Assembly: GCA_019058365.1 (NCBI GenBank)
Contig: JAHPZE010000008.1
Location: 62,001 to 126,000, forward strand
Source of the DNA: Promethearchaeota archaeon
GTDB taxonomy: Archaea; Asgardarchaeota; Lokiarchaeia; Sigyniarchaeales; SOKP01
Length of the DNA stretch: 64,000 nt
Direction: 5' to 3'
This document shows positions 15,686 to 25,578 of the stretch, piece after piece. Every line of letters starts with the position of its first letter. Position 1 is the stretch's first letter. The notes under the pieces were generated by a model. The model saw only the letters and a program-made list of their open reading frames with translations, was not told where the DNA came from and did no database searches. Both the position numbers and the translations under genes were made by a program.

Positions 15686-16723
15686 CTAAATTATATATGA
15701 ATTAGCTTCTTTTAGCCTTTTTTCCGCATCTTTAACGATATCATCAATAATATATTGAACAGATTCTATCGAATTAATTATACCTATACTTTGACCTAAA
15801 AGAACTGCTCCATCATTAATATTGCCATCATAAGTTATTTCATAAAATTTCTGATCTTCTAATGCCATAGCAGGAGTTATCTGTGCTTCCATTGCTAACT
15901 TCTCTTCCTTACTTGAAACAACTCCATGGTGTAAAGAATAATTGTTTTTCCAAAGTCTTATTGGGCCTAATACCCCTGTTACATATATTGTATCACTTGC
16001 TTTCGCAGATGGCACAATGTTTTTATAATTCTTATGAAATTCACTCTCTTTTGACGCGATAAATCTTGACCCCATAGCAATTGCTCCTGCTCCCATTGTT
16101 AATGCTGAAGCTAAACCTTCTCCACTTGCAAATCCTCCACATGCTATAAACGGTAGATCTGGATACTTTCGCTTAACTTGTTGAAGAAGCACTAATGTGC
16201 TAATTTTTTCGTAAGACTGATGACCTCCACCTTCGTATCCTGTCAATACAACCCCATCAACTCCCGCGTCAATACACTTTCCAGCTAGCCATAATGCTGG
16301 AGCAACATGAAAATGTTTAATATTAGAACCACTTTCTCTTAATCTTTGAAATGATTTTGTTTTTGGTAATTGTTTAGCTGACCCTGCACTTGTTACTGCG
16401 TAAACACATTGTTCTTTTATTTTCGGATTATCCATAATAAATCTTGAAATCCCACGACAGAGTCCTGGAGCATCTAGTTGTAATCGTGATGTTCTTATAT
16501 TAAAACCAAATGGTTTATCAGTATGTTCGATTACAAACTCCATATCTTTCTTCATTTCTTCTAAACTATTTTTTCCGAATAGATTGGTATGACTTAAAAC
16601 TCCCAATCCTCCTGCTTCGGAAACAGCAACAGTTAATTCTTTAGTGTAAAATGGGCCCATAGGAGCTGCAATAATTGGATGCTTAATTCCGAGCATTTCA
16701 GTTATGTTTGTTTTTAACCCCAT
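15686..16723 (-). CDS. Nitronate monooxygenase / 2-nitropropane dioxygenase family flavoenzyme
   Basis: A 345-residue TIM-barrel flavoenzyme. N-terminal IKHPIIAAPMGPFYTKELTV (about 13-32) and the FMN-binding GVDGVVLTGYEGGGHQS (about 153-169) are typical of the NMO family, as is FIACGGFASGEGLASALTMG (about 193-212), which holds the phosphate of FMN. These enzymes oxidise alkyl nitronates, and some relatives are enoyl-ACP reductases (FabK-like), so the physiological substrate is uncertain. No FabK neighbours are seen. Confidence 0.88.
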   Translation of the reverse strand: MGLKTNITEMLGIKHPIIAAPMGPFYTKELTVAVSEAGGLGVLSHTNLFGKNSLEEMKKDMEFVIEHTDKPFGFNIRTSRLQLDAPGLCRGISRFIMDNPKIKEQCVYAVTSAGSAKQLPKTKSFQRLRESGSNIKHFHVAPALWLAGKCIDAGVDGVVLTGYEGGGHQSYEKISTLVLLQQVKRKYPDLPFIACGGFASGEGLASALTMGAGAIAMGSRFIASKESEFHKNYKNIVPSAKASDTIYVTGVLGPIRLWKNNYSLHHGVVSSKEEKLAMEAQITPAMALEDQKFYEITYDGNINDGAVLLGQSIGIINSIESVQYIIDDIVKDAEKRLKEANSYII

Positions 16724-17035
16724 TTATTTTAACAACTTTTTACTTGTTTTAATATTTATAATAAGATTATAATAGTGATAGTGAGAAATAAGAAAAGAAT
16801 ATAAATCTTTTATTACTTAAAAAACGATTAATTAGATAGTATTCTCTTTAAAGAAATGCTTTTTTATTTTTTAAAATAATTAGAATCGAGACTGTAAAGT
16901 TTTCAACATTGTTTTTCTAAATATATTTAAATATAAGTTTCTTTTTGTTTTTATAAATTAAATAATCAAAGATATTCATAAACCAGTAACTTATTGATGA
17001 AAAATTTTGAATCTCTTTTCTAGGCGATTACTGCG
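16724..17035. other. 312-bp intergenic region with TATA-like element
   Basis: This gap holds no convincing gene. It is very AT-rich and separates the nitronate monooxygenase (minus) from the Ras-like GTPase (plus), so it should contain two promoters. A TATA-box-like stretch ATATTTAAATATAAG begins near 16923 and points to the plus gene, with a leader of about 90 bases. AGGCGAT (17022-17028) is a possible ribosome-binding site for the TTG at 17036. Confidence 0.4.
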
Positions 17036-18037
17036 TTGGAAGGAACTGTTAATTTAAAATTGGTCTTGTTAGGAGAAGCTAGTGTAGGGAAAACTTCAAT
17101 TATTAACACATATTTAGGGAGAGAGTTTCCAGAACAATATTTACCAACAATTGGGAATGAAACTGCTAAAAAAGAGTATAATATAAAAGAAACAGAAAAA
17201 ACTATAAGCATTACGGTTTGGGATGCTGGAGGTCAACGAGCATTTAACCCTTTTAATCCAAAATTATATACCAATATTGATGGAGCTCTTTTAGTCTTCG
17301 ATCTCACAAAACCAAAAGAAACATTTATGAATTTAAAAAAAGAGTATTTAGAAAACATAAACCGTTATTCTGAAGAAATTGTTACACTTTTAGTCGGAAA
17401 TAAAATAGATTTACTATCAAGTAATAAAATGCTTATTACAACCTTAAAAGAGCTTCTGACTAAAAGAGATCATGTATATTTAGTTTCAGCTAAAACGGGT
17501 GTAGGGGTTGATCAATGTTTTGAATTATTAATCTATACTTTTTTAAGAAAATCAGAGTTACTGAATCCCGATCTCGTTCCTAGCGAAACATCTAAAGCAT
17601 TTCTTAATTTAATTGGAAAAAGTGAAGAACAGTTAAAAGATCAATTGTTAAATTTATCGAACATTGATTCAGTTTTAGAAAAGGTAAAAAAAGAACCACA
17701 AGTTAAAAAAGAAAGCATTGTTGAGAAAGAAATCAATGAATTGAAATATTATGATTTCTTGAGACAAGAATTAGAAAAAAATGAAACTCAAAAAAATGAA
17801 GTTATGGATCAGTTTTTAATTAATATTTCGGAACTAGATAAAACAATCAAACGTATTCAAAAATCGCATGCTAAATCAGTTAAAGATTTAATCGACAACT
17901 TATTAAATCTTTTAACGATCACTAAGAAAGATTTTGATGTAAGTAAAGATTTAATTTTAAAACTAAATAGAGAAGAGTTTGAATTAGTAAAAATATTATC
18001 TAAGGTTAAAGAAGAACAATCTATACAACATGAATAG
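17036..18037 (+). CDS. Ras-superfamily GTPase with long C-terminal coiled coil
   Basis: A 333-residue protein with a TTG start. The N-terminal 180 residues form a complete small-GTPase domain: G1 GEASVGKTS (about 11-19), the switch-I Thr in YLPTIGNE (about 35-42), G3 WDAGGQR (about 61-67), G4 GNKID (about 117-121) and G5 VSAKTG (about 147-152). A charged, mostly helical region (about 205-333) is predicted as coiled coil and carries no prenylation signal. The next gene starts 18 bases later and encodes a coiled-coil protein, so the two may act together as a GTPase and effector or scaffold. Asgard genomes hold many such small GTPases. Confidence 0.9.
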   Translation: MEGTVNLKLVLLGEASVGKTSIINTYLGREFPEQYLPTIGNETAKKEYNIKETEKTISITVWDAGGQRAFNPFNPKLYTNIDGALLVFDLTKPKETFMNLKKEYLENINRYSEEIVTLLVGNKIDLLSSNKMLITTLKELLTKRDHVYLVSAKTGVGVDQCFELLIYTFLRKSELLNPDLVPSETSKAFLNLIGKSEEQLKDQLLNLSNIDSVLEKVKKEPQVKKESIVEKEINELKYYDFLRQELEKNETQKNEVMDQFLINISELDKTIKRIQKSHAKSVKDLIDNLLNLLTITKKDFDVSKDLILKLNREEFELVKILSKVKEEQSIQHE

Positions 18038-18055
18038 AAGTTTTAGCTAGAAAAA

Positions 18056-19000
18056 TTGGATAATCACAATAAAAATGTAAAAATAATGAATAAAATGTCA
18101 GAAGAAATTAATGTTAAAGATTATCAGAAATTAAAGGAACAAGTTAATAAACTTGATCAGCTATTGAATGAGCAAACTAAAAAGTCTCCACAAAAAACAA
18201 GTGATCGAGTCAATAATCTTGAAAAAAAAATATTAGAACAAATAAATAATTTAAATCGAACTCTAAATGATAATATTAACAACCTCGAGAAAAAATTAAC
18301 TGAACAGAGCAATAAATTAGAACAGAGAACGAAAGTACAGTTCACACAATTGGATCTGAAAGTGGATAAGCAAGGAACTTTAACTAATAAGAAAATTGAA
18401 GATTTAGCAGATATGTTTGAAGGGGGATTAAAAGAAAAATACACTGCTCTTTATCAGAAGTTAGATGAAACCTTTAAAAAGCTGAAATTAGAAGTAGAAG
18501 AAAAATTTAATGCAGTTAATACGCAATTAAGTAAATATGTCGATAATTTTGAAAATGAAATAAAAATTCTTAAAGATAATATAAAAACACTGAACAATGA
18601 TTACTCAAATAAGTTAAATGTCTTTAAAGAAGAGTTTGATACCAAAGAGGATGTTCTGAGAGATATTTTTAAAAAATTCAATGAAGAAAATATAGAATAT
18701 CAAAACAACCTGAAACCTATATTAGAGGATCTTAAAAGCGAACAAGATTTAGTTAAAATAACTGTGGATGTACTTAAAAAACAGATATATGAAAGTGTAA
18801 AAGAGTGGATTGATGAAGAAATAAAACTAGCGTGTAAAAACAAAGAAAAAGAAATTCTCATGAATATTTGGATTGATGAAATGAAAGAGATCATTGATAA
18901 TTTAGATAAATTGAGAGAATTACATCCTAAAGAATTAAAACTTCATATTAATGAAATTTCAAGCACTATAGAATCCTTTAAACAGAAATTTATTAAATAA
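18056..19000 (+). CDS. Coiled-coil protein, probable partner of the upstream GTPase
   Basis: A 314-residue protein made of heptad-rich helix, especially about residues 20-200 (repeated LEKKI, INNLNRTLN, LEQRTK patterns). It has no membrane segment, no Cys-rich motif and no enzymatic signature. The start is uncertain: TTG at 18056 or ATG at 18086, and neither has a clear ribosome-binding site. It lies 18 bases after the GTPase gene on the same strand. I do not recognise a family; a tether or filament-like scaffold is the most natural reading. Confidence 0.65.
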   Translation: MDNHNKNVKIMNKMSEEINVKDYQKLKEQVNKLDQLLNEQTKKSPQKTSDRVNNLEKKILEQINNLNRTLNDNINNLEKKLTEQSNKLEQRTKVQFTQLDLKVDKQGTLTNKKIEDLADMFEGGLKEKYTALYQKLDETFKKLKLEVEEKFNAVNTQLSKYVDNFENEIKILKDNIKTLNNDYSNKLNVFKEEFDTKEDVLRDIFKKFNEENIEYQNNLKPILEDLKSEQDLVKITVDVLKKQIYESVKEWIDEEIKLACKNKEKEILMNIWIDEMKEIIDNLDKLRELHPKELKLHINEISSTIESFKQKFIK

Positions 19001-19067
19001 TTTTTATTTGATAATTTCTTTTACAGAAAATCTTTTTTTAAAAATAATTTAATTAGATAAAAGTCCA

Positions 19068-20039
19068 ATGGTAAGAATGTGTCCAGATATTATTTCTCTT
19101 GGTGAATTATTAGTAGAAATCATGCGTGAAGAAAAAGATACTCCGCATGGAAAACTTGGTGCGATATATAGGGGACCATTCCCTAGTGGGGCTCCAGCAA
19201 TATATATTGATACAGCAGCTCGTATGGGAAAGAATTTCAAATTTACAGCGGGATTTATTGGAACAATAGGAAATGATGAATTTGGGTCATGCATAATTCA
19301 AAAATTTAAGACTGATGAAATTGATATTTCCCAAATAAGAATCAGTGAAGATTTCACAACTGGAATAGCATTTAATCAATATAATTCTGATGGCTCTCGC
19401 AAATTTATTTTTGCTAAAGGTGCTGCTGGTGAAACCTCTCCAGATGATATTAAAGCAGAATTCTTCAAGAACATAAAAAATCTTCATATTATGGGAAGTG
19501 CCCTTTCCATAAGTTATAACTCTCGAGATGCATGTTATAAAGCAATTAAAATTGCAAAAGAATCTAATCCAGATGTCATTATCACATTTGATCCAAATCT
19601 TAGACCAGAAATGTTAGGGATCGAAAATATTTTAGAAATAAGTAAACCAGTGTTAGAAACTACTCAAATTTTACTCCCAAGTGGAGAAGAAGCTGAGATG
19701 TTAGCTGGAGTAAATGGATCAAAAAAAGCATGTCAAAAACTACTTGAAATGGGACCAGAAATTATCGTGTTAAAACAAGGAAAAGAAGGGTGTACTATTT
19801 TTACTTCTGATGAAAGTAATGGTAAAAAAGTAAAAGGATTTAAAGTAGATGAAAGAGATCCCACTGGAGCAGGAGATTCTTTTGGAGGGGCTTTTATCAT
19901 TGGATACTTAGCAGGTTGGGATATGGAAAAAATCGCAACTTTTGCAAATGCAGTAGGAGCCCTTAAAGTAGAATCTTTTGGTCCTATGGCTAATACTTCA
20001 TACGAAAATGTTATTAAATTCATGAAAAAGATTGATTGA
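19068..20039 (+). CDS. PfkB-family sugar or nucleoside kinase
   Basis: A 323-residue ribokinase-fold kinase of full family length. N-terminal IISLGELLVEIMREE (about 7-21) and FPSGAPAIYIDTAARMG (about 39-55) match the first PfkB signature region, and DERDPTGAGDSFGGAFIIGY (about 264-283) is the second signature with the anion hole and the catalytic Asp (GAGD). It phosphorylates a sugar or nucleoside at a primary hydroxyl using ATP. 2-keto-3-deoxygluconate, fructose or ribose are all plausible. Its stop codon lies 6 bases before the next ATG, so co-expression is likely. Confidence 0.93.
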   Translation: MVRMCPDIISLGELLVEIMREEKDTPHGKLGAIYRGPFPSGAPAIYIDTAARMGKNFKFTAGFIGTIGNDEFGSCIIQKFKTDEIDISQIRISEDFTTGIAFNQYNSDGSRKFIFAKGAAGETSPDDIKAEFFKNIKNLHIMGSALSISYNSRDACYKAIKIAKESNPDVIITFDPNLRPEMLGIENILEISKPVLETTQILLPSGEEAEMLAGVNGSKKACQKLLEMGPEIIVLKQGKEGCTIFTSDESNGKKVKGFKVDERDPTGAGDSFGGAFIIGYLAGWDMEKIATFANAVGALKVESFGPMANTSYENVIKFMKKID

Positions 20040-20044
20040 TAAAT

Positions 20045-20971
20045 ATGTCAATTAGTTCTGCTAAATCAATTCAAGAGAGAACGTTAGATTTTTGTAAAAC
20101 AATAGGAAATTGGCAAATCAATACCACATTTTTCGACCAAATTAATGTTCTACTTAATAAAGAGTATGATATGATTCCAGAGAAAGAACGAATTGGCAAG
20201 GGAATTAAATTTATATCTAACCATGTCGCTAAAGGTGTGTTTCAAAACTTAATTAATAAGAAAAGAACCAACATAGGATTTATTATTGAGCTTGTAGAGA
20301 ATATATTTGATTATGGAGAAAATATAGATAGTAATATACTCCAGCTTTATGCTCTCCATATTATTGCAGAATTTATAACATCATTTCCTGAAGAATTTGA
20401 AAAAATGATACCATTAATAGAAGTATACGCATGTCATAGAAATTGGATAGTTAGAGAGACAATTGTGGATGCAATTTTAGTAGGTTTAAAAAAAACTCCA
20501 AACAAAACCCTTGAATTATTATCCAATTGGGCTGAAAGTAGCAATGAAAATCTCAGAAGACTTGTTTCAGAAAGCCTTAGACCTCACGTGTCCGTAAAAT
20601 GGCTTAGAGATCCTACAAAAAATGATAAAATTATAGAACTTCTCACAATTTTAAGAAAAGATCCTTCTATTTATGTAAGAAAATCAGTAGGGAATAATCT
20701 TAAAGATCTATCAAAATATATGCCCGAGAAGATCTTGGGTTTAATGGAATCCTGGATTAATAAAGCACAAATCAAAGTTCATGCTGAAATTTCTACTGAA
20801 ATTGGGCTAAGCATAGAAAAAAAAAGATTAATTTGGACTGTGAAGCATGCAATGAGATGGTTGAAAAATAAAAATCCCGAATTCCACCCTTTTCTTGAAA
20901 AAATTTTAGGAAAAAACTATGTACTATATTTTGATGAAAAGCGAAATAGGTTAGCAAAACCTATAAATTAA
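20045..20971 (+). CDS. HEAT-repeat protein of DNA alkylation repeat (AlkD-like) type
   Basis: About 308 residues from ATG 20045, which is preferred over TTG 20036 that overlaps the previous stop. The sequence is a ladder of helix pairs. Segments like NLRRLVSESLRPHVSV (about 174-189) and DPSIYVRKSVGNNLKDLSK (about 207-225) strongly resemble the DNA alkylation repeat family (AlkC/AlkD), which flips or holds alkylated bases without a metal. Whether the catalytic Trp/Asp pair is present cannot be fixed by eye. It may be a DNA repair glycosylase or merely a HEAT scaffold. It is co-oriented with the kinase gene. Confidence 0.75.
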   Translation: MSISSAKSIQERTLDFCKTIGNWQINTTFFDQINVLLNKEYDMIPEKERIGKGIKFISNHVAKGVFQNLINKKRTNIGFIIELVENIFDYGENIDSNILQLYALHIIAEFITSFPEEFEKMIPLIEVYACHRNWIVRETIVDAILVGLKKTPNKTLELLSNWAESSNENLRRLVSESLRPHVSVKWLRDPTKNDKIIELLTILRKDPSIYVRKSVGNNLKDLSKYMPEKILGLMESWINKAQIKVHAEISTEIGLSIEKKRLIWTVKHAMRWLKNKNPEFHPFLEKILGKNYVLYFDEKRNRLAKPIN

Positions 20972-20984
20972 AATGAAATTAAGC

Positions 20985-21068
20985 GGGGTTAGTGTGCCTG
21001 TTCAAATGCGAATCATAGATAAAGTATTACCGATATCATTCAATCCGGTCAAAAGACACATAAACCCC
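20985..21068 (+). ncRNA. Candidate structured RNA (long-range stem), unassigned
   Basis: Within the 393-bp gap 20972-21364, a relatively GC-rich island of about 84 bases can close a stem. GGGGTT (20985-20990) pairs with AACCCC (21063-21068). After one A-A mismatch and a G-U pair, TGTG (20993-20996) pairs with CACA (21057-21060). That is 11 pairs over 12 positions. The enclosed 60 bases do not fold into a tRNA. It may be a small RNA or a transcript leader element. The rest of the gap, 21069-21364, is AT-rich with no gene. Confidence 0.3.
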
Positions 21069-21364
21069 ATAAATATTTGTTTCTCGATTTAGAATAATCC
21101 AATTTACTACTTAAAACATAATCATATATAAATTTATTCATTAATTTTATCCTATTGCCTAAATATAGACAAGAAAAAATCAACATTTAAATATCTGAAT
21201 AAGTATTTTAACATAAGAAACTTATTAGATGTGTATATCTATAATGATCGATTATTTAAATCGAGATATATTTTACCAAAAATTTTGCATTTGCAAAAAC
21301 TAATTAAATTTACATATTCTAATTCTATATGAGGTATTAATTATCATAATCCAACAATTATAAA

Positions 21365-22819
21365 ATGACAGACGAATTTAAAGGAGAAGAAAAGGAAGGC
21401 AAGTCGGAAAGGGAAACGGACAGAGTTGATAAGGAATTTTTATCTAAAGCTAAAAACTCAAGAGATATGATAGATAAAAAATTAAGAACATTTGAAAATA
21501 GCATTGAAGATATATCAGAGACCATAACAAATGGAGAAGCAGTAGAAAAGAAAGAGACTGAGACGAAAGCTATCGAAGAAATTAGCGAAGAGATAAAAGA
21601 AGCTCAAGAAAAACTTAATTCTATTACTAAAAAGGTAGATGACAAAGAGGAATATCTTAGTGCGATAGAAGATACAATAAAACAGCTTGAGGAAAAATAT
21701 AATAGTAAAACTGATGAGATGAATAATTTAGAGGAAAGACTAAGCATTACTACAGAAAGTAAAGAGAATTTAGAACAAGAATATATGGAACTTTTGAAAA
21801 ATAATGAACAATTAGTAAAACAGTATGAAACAAGACAAGTAGATTTAATTGTACTTACAGATTCAATAAAAGAAAAGGTTACTACTCAAGATGAACTTCG
21901 CACTAAATTATCTAAAATGAATCAAGAGATTCAAACAGGTGAAGACTTACTTGAAAAGCAAAGAGAAGAAGCGGAAGCAATAGAAAAGAAATTAAAGAGT
22001 CAACGAGCTGAAAATGAGACTTTGCGAGTCTCTATTAGCAAGAATAAAATTGAATTAGAACATTCGAATTCTGAAATTGAAGCAAAAGAAGAAGAAAAAA
22101 ATCTGCTTACTGAACAAATTGATAAAAAAGAAAGAAGAATTAAAGAAATTGAATCAAGACTCGAAGAATACAAAGAAGGTTTTCCTGAAATGGAAAAACA
22201 AAGAGAAACATATGAGGAACTTCTTGCTAAATATAAAATACAGTTAGCTGATAAACAACAACAAATGATAGAGATTGAATCCCGTATACAAGAACTTAAT
22301 GGCACAGCTAATTCTTTGATTGAACAAATCATTTCAAAGGAAAATTTAATCGAAGCTAATGAAAAACGAGTAGCTGAATTAAAAAAAGGCATTGAAACAT
22401 CAAATACTGAATATATTGAACGAGAGAAGCGCTTAGAAGCATTAACAGAAAAATTAAAACGTCTGGAAACTGATCAAGAGAAATTAAGTAAAGCAAAAGA
22501 AGCAATTGAAAGCAGTACCAATGATTCTAGAGCAATCTTGCAAAAACTAAAAATAGAATTAGAAAGTCAAGAGAAAGAGATTAGAGATAAGGAAAGCAGA
22601 ATTCATAGATTAGAAGTTTTATCAGCTATTTATCGTGCTTCTAAATTTTTTGGAGGTATCTTAATTGGTGTTGGTATTTTTTTCATAATATGGGCTATGG
22701 GTGTATTTTTTAATATCATTGATCTAGGTAATTTAAATAACTACTTAATGAGTTTATTCTTATTAATTGGTGCTATAGTATCTATTATTTCAGGTATATT
22801 TCATTTAGAAAAATCGTAA
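21365..22819 (+). CDS. Long coiled-coil protein with two C-terminal membrane helices
   Basis: A 484-residue protein. Residues about 20-420 are almost pure coiled coil rich in Glu/Lys with repeats such as LEEKY, LEERL and IESRIQEL. Two hydrophobic segments at about 431-455 (FGGILIGVGIFFIIWAMGVF) and 463-483 (YLMSLFLLIGAIVSIISGIF) anchor it, so the rod should project into the cytoplasm. It resembles tethering or scaffold proteins more than any enzyme. No name assigned. It begins at ATG 21365 and is followed by an APC permease. Confidence 0.72.
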   Translation: MTDEFKGEEKEGKSERETDRVDKEFLSKAKNSRDMIDKKLRTFENSIEDISETITNGEAVEKKETETKAIEEISEEIKEAQEKLNSITKKVDDKEEYLSAIEDTIKQLEEKYNSKTDEMNNLEERLSITTESKENLEQEYMELLKNNEQLVKQYETRQVDLIVLTDSIKEKVTTQDELRTKLSKMNQEIQTGEDLLEKQREEAEAIEKKLKSQRAENETLRVSISKNKIELEHSNSEIEAKEEEKNLLTEQIDKKERRIKEIESRLEEYKEGFPEMEKQRETYEELLAKYKIQLADKQQQMIEIESRIQELNGTANSLIEQIISKENLIEANEKRVAELKKGIETSNTEYIEREKRLEALTEKLKRLETDQEKLSKAKEAIESSTNDSRAILQKLKIELESQEKEIRDKESRIHRLEVLSAIYRASKFFGGILIGVGIFFIIWAMGVFFNIIDLGNLNNYLMSLFLLIGAIVSIISGIFHLEKS

Positions 22820-22882
22820 TATATTAAATTCATATCATAATATTGTAATTTTTAATTTGAACATTAATTAAATGAGATAAAT

Positions 22883-24772
22883 TTGACTGAAAAAGAGCAA
22901 AAAAGAATTCTTCCAACACGAACTATTGGATTATGGGCAGGTGTTTTATATGGGATTGGTTGTGGAATTGGAGGATCAATATTTATCTTATTAGGATCAG
23001 CAATAAATGACGCGGGATCTGGTGTATTAATTAGTCTATCTCTTGGAGGAATTTTGATATTTTTTACTGCTTTAAATTCTAGTGAACTATCAACTAGTTT
23101 GCCTATTTCTGGTGGTGCATATAATTTCAGTAAAGAAGCATTAGGAGGATTCCTTGCTTTTATAATTGGCTTTTTTCTATGGATTGCTAATATAGCATCA
23201 TTTTCATTTTCAGCTCAAGCTTTAGCAATCGTTATTCAAGAATTTTTTAATTTACCCTTTTATATACCCTTTATTCTATTAATAGCAATTGTATCAATAT
23301 TGTTCATCGCGATTGTGGTATTCAGAACCCAAAAATTAGCACTAAGGACCTTAATTACTTTGACAATAATTCAATTGATAATTTTTGGTATATTTATTTT
23401 TGCAGGTTTAATTATTGCGCCAAATATTAATTTACCAAGTTATAATCCAAGTTTTTTACATTCAGATTTAGATTTTTTTAGGATTATTTTTGTTTTTGCA
23501 TCTACCTTCATTTTTTTTGCAAGTATTATCTCAAACTTGGCATACTTAAATGCAGACTTAAAAAATCCCTCGAGAAGTATTCCTAAAGTTAATATTCTCG
23601 CAATTATGATAACATTGAGCATATATCTTTTAACCACTTTTACTGTACTGATTAATCTTGGAAATAAACAATCAGAGTTAGGTAAATCCTCTATTTTATT
23701 AACATTAATAAGTGGTGATATAATGGGTTTTCCAGGATATTTGCTTATGGGTATAGCCGCTATAATTTCGACATTTATTATGATGAATGCTGCTTTAGGT
23801 TCTGCGATAGCAGTCTTTAGTGCTCTTGCTAGGGATCATTATGTATCGCAGAAATTTTTAAAAGTAAATAAAAAAACAAATGTACAACCTTATATTTTAA
23901 TCCTAACGTCTTTAATTACAATTTCATTTACTATATTAGCTTTAACATTCGCTAATATTGGATTTTCTGCCAACATTACTACATTTATTTATTTCATAGG
24001 ATTAGCATTTATAAACTTTGCCGCAGTTAATCTACGACGTAAGAGAAAAGAACTTGATAGACCTTTTAAAGCTCCATTTTATCCCTATTTACCAGTGATC
24101 GTTATGTCTTTCTATCTAATACTTGCTTTATTCTTAGATATAAGTGCAATCTTCTTAGGATTAATTATTTTAAGTATTGGAATAACATATTACTTACTTA
24201 CAATTGCAGATCGTCATTCAATCATTCTAACCCTAGCTGGATTAAAATTTTTTGCTATAATTTTAGTTGGAATCTTTATTTGGGTATTAAATAATTTAAG
24301 CGTTCTAAATTCACCAATACCTGGAATTGCTGCTGTTTTTTCATTTATCTTATTACGCATTTTAATTGTTATTTGTTTTTTTATAATTGGCACTATTTTC
24401 TTTGATGTTATTCCATTAAAACAAGTAGTATATTTTTTTATCAAAAAGATCAATAAAGATGAAGTAGCCATAGATATAGGAATTGGACGAATCATCGAAC
24501 TCAAAAAAGTTAAAGCAAAATCTATTTATTATGCGAATATCATTATTGGCATTATTCAAATTATTTCTGCAATTTTCATTTTTGCTTTAGTCTCCTTATT
24601 TGTATATGAGATAATTTCAATTGATAGTATTACTATTGGTAGTACGGTTATAGCTCAAGCAACTGGAGAATATTTATTTCTATCTCTTTTGGTCTTTCTT
24701 GGTGCGACATTATTGTTTAGTGGACCCTTTAATTTATACATTAATAAAGAAACAAAGACATTGGGAATATAA
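22883..24772 (+). CDS. APC-family amino acid permease with extended C-terminus
   Basis: A 629-residue membrane protein with a TTG start. The N-terminal portion shows the APC superfamily opening GLWAGVLYGIGCGIGGSIFI (about 16-35) and LPISGGAYNFSKEALGG (about 74-90), consistent with an amino acid/polyamine/cation transporter. The usual core is about 12 helices and 450-500 residues. Here about 130 extra residues follow with two to four more hydrophobic segments (for example IIIGIIQIISAIFIFALVSL near 560). The role of that tail is unknown. Confidence 0.85.
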   Translation: MTEKEQKRILPTRTIGLWAGVLYGIGCGIGGSIFILLGSAINDAGSGVLISLSLGGILIFFTALNSSELSTSLPISGGAYNFSKEALGGFLAFIIGFFLWIANIASFSFSAQALAIVIQEFFNLPFYIPFILLIAIVSILFIAIVVFRTQKLALRTLITLTIIQLIIFGIFIFAGLIIAPNINLPSYNPSFLHSDLDFFRIIFVFASTFIFFASIISNLAYLNADLKNPSRSIPKVNILAIMITLSIYLLTTFTVLINLGNKQSELGKSSILLTLISGDIMGFPGYLLMGIAAIISTFIMMNAALGSAIAVFSALARDHYVSQKFLKVNKKTNVQPYILILTSLITISFTILALTFANIGFSANITTFIYFIGLAFINFAAVNLRRKRKELDRPFKAPFYPYLPVIVMSFYLILALFLDISAIFLGLIILSIGITYYLLTIADRHSIILTLAGLKFFAIILVGIFIWVLNNLSVLNSPIPGIAAVFSFILLRILIVICFFIIGTIFFDVIPLKQVVYFFIKKINKDEVAIDIGIGRIIELKKVKAKSIYYANIIIGIIQIISAIFIFALVSLFVYEIISIDSITIGSTVIAQATGEYLFLSLLVFLGATLLFSGPFNLYINKETKTLGI

Positions 24773-24798
24773 TCTGTTCCTTTTTATCTATAAGAAAA

Positions 24799-25533
24799 AT
24801 GCAATTTCCAAAAATTAATCTCCATATTCATTCGAATTATTCTGATGGAAAACAAACAATTAAACGAATTATAGAAAAAGCAATTGAGCTAGAATTAGAT
24901 TATATTGCTATAACAGATCATTTTACTAACTCTTGGAAAGCGTGGGTATCGACTCTGAAGAATTCTGACATAATTTCGACTTATCTAGACGAAATTTCAA
25001 GTTGTCAGGAATATTTATCAGCAAATAATAAACAATTAACTCTTCTAAAAGGCATAGAAGTAGATCTTTCTAGCTCTATGCAATTTATACAAAAGTATAT
25101 TCAAGCAGATAAATTTGATCTGATTTTGTTTGAGTATCTTCAAAGCCCTGAGTCAATCGCTTTTATTGAAAATTTAATTTATTATTGGAAATTAACAAAT
25201 TTAGATAAATTCGCAATATTTGGCTTAGCACATTTCGATCCTTCTTATTTCATTATGGGAAACCTTGATACTTTAATGTTATTTCTCATAAAACATAACA
25301 TTTATTTTGAATTTAACTCAAGCTATCCTTCATTTTATTCTCCTAAATATGAACGATTTTTTGAAAAATTAAGAGAATATGAAATTCCTGTTGCAATTGG
25401 ATGTGATTCTCATGACCTAAGAACTCTGGATAATATTGATGAACCTTTTGAGATGATAAAGTATTATAACCTTGAAAGAAACTTCGAAATTCTCATAAAT
25501 TTATTAGATATAAAAAATCATAAAAAAAACTAA
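24799..25533 (+). CDS. PHP-domain phosphoesterase (histidinol-phosphatase-like)
   Basis: A 244-residue protein of the PHP metal-dependent phosphoesterase family. It carries LHIHSNYSDGKQTI (about 8-21; HxH), ITDHFTNSW (about 39-47), and a C-terminal GCDSHD (about 201-206), which together build the multi-metal site. Length fits histidinol-phosphatase-like proteins. Because no other histidine biosynthesis gene is near, the actual substrate could be another phosphate ester. It starts at ATG 24799, about 26 bases after the permease. Confidence 0.85.
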   Translation: MQFPKINLHIHSNYSDGKQTIKRIIEKAIELELDYIAITDHFTNSWKAWVSTLKNSDIISTYLDEISSCQEYLSANNKQLTLLKGIEVDLSSSMQFIQKYIQADKFDLILFEYLQSPESIAFIENLIYYWKLTNLDKFAIFGLAHFDPSYFIMGNLDTLMLFLIKHNIYFEFNSSYPSFYSPKYERFFEKLREYEIPVAIGCDSHDLRTLDNIDEPFEMIKYYNLERNFEILINLLDIKNHKKN

Positions 25534-25578
25534 TTTTCAAAATAAATTTATAATCATTTGTTTTTTACTTGGAACTGT

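Noticed and set aside
20985..21068. tRNA gene
   Set aside because: A TTCAAAT-like loop is seen, but no 7-bp acceptor stem with D and anticodon arms can be made around it on either strand.
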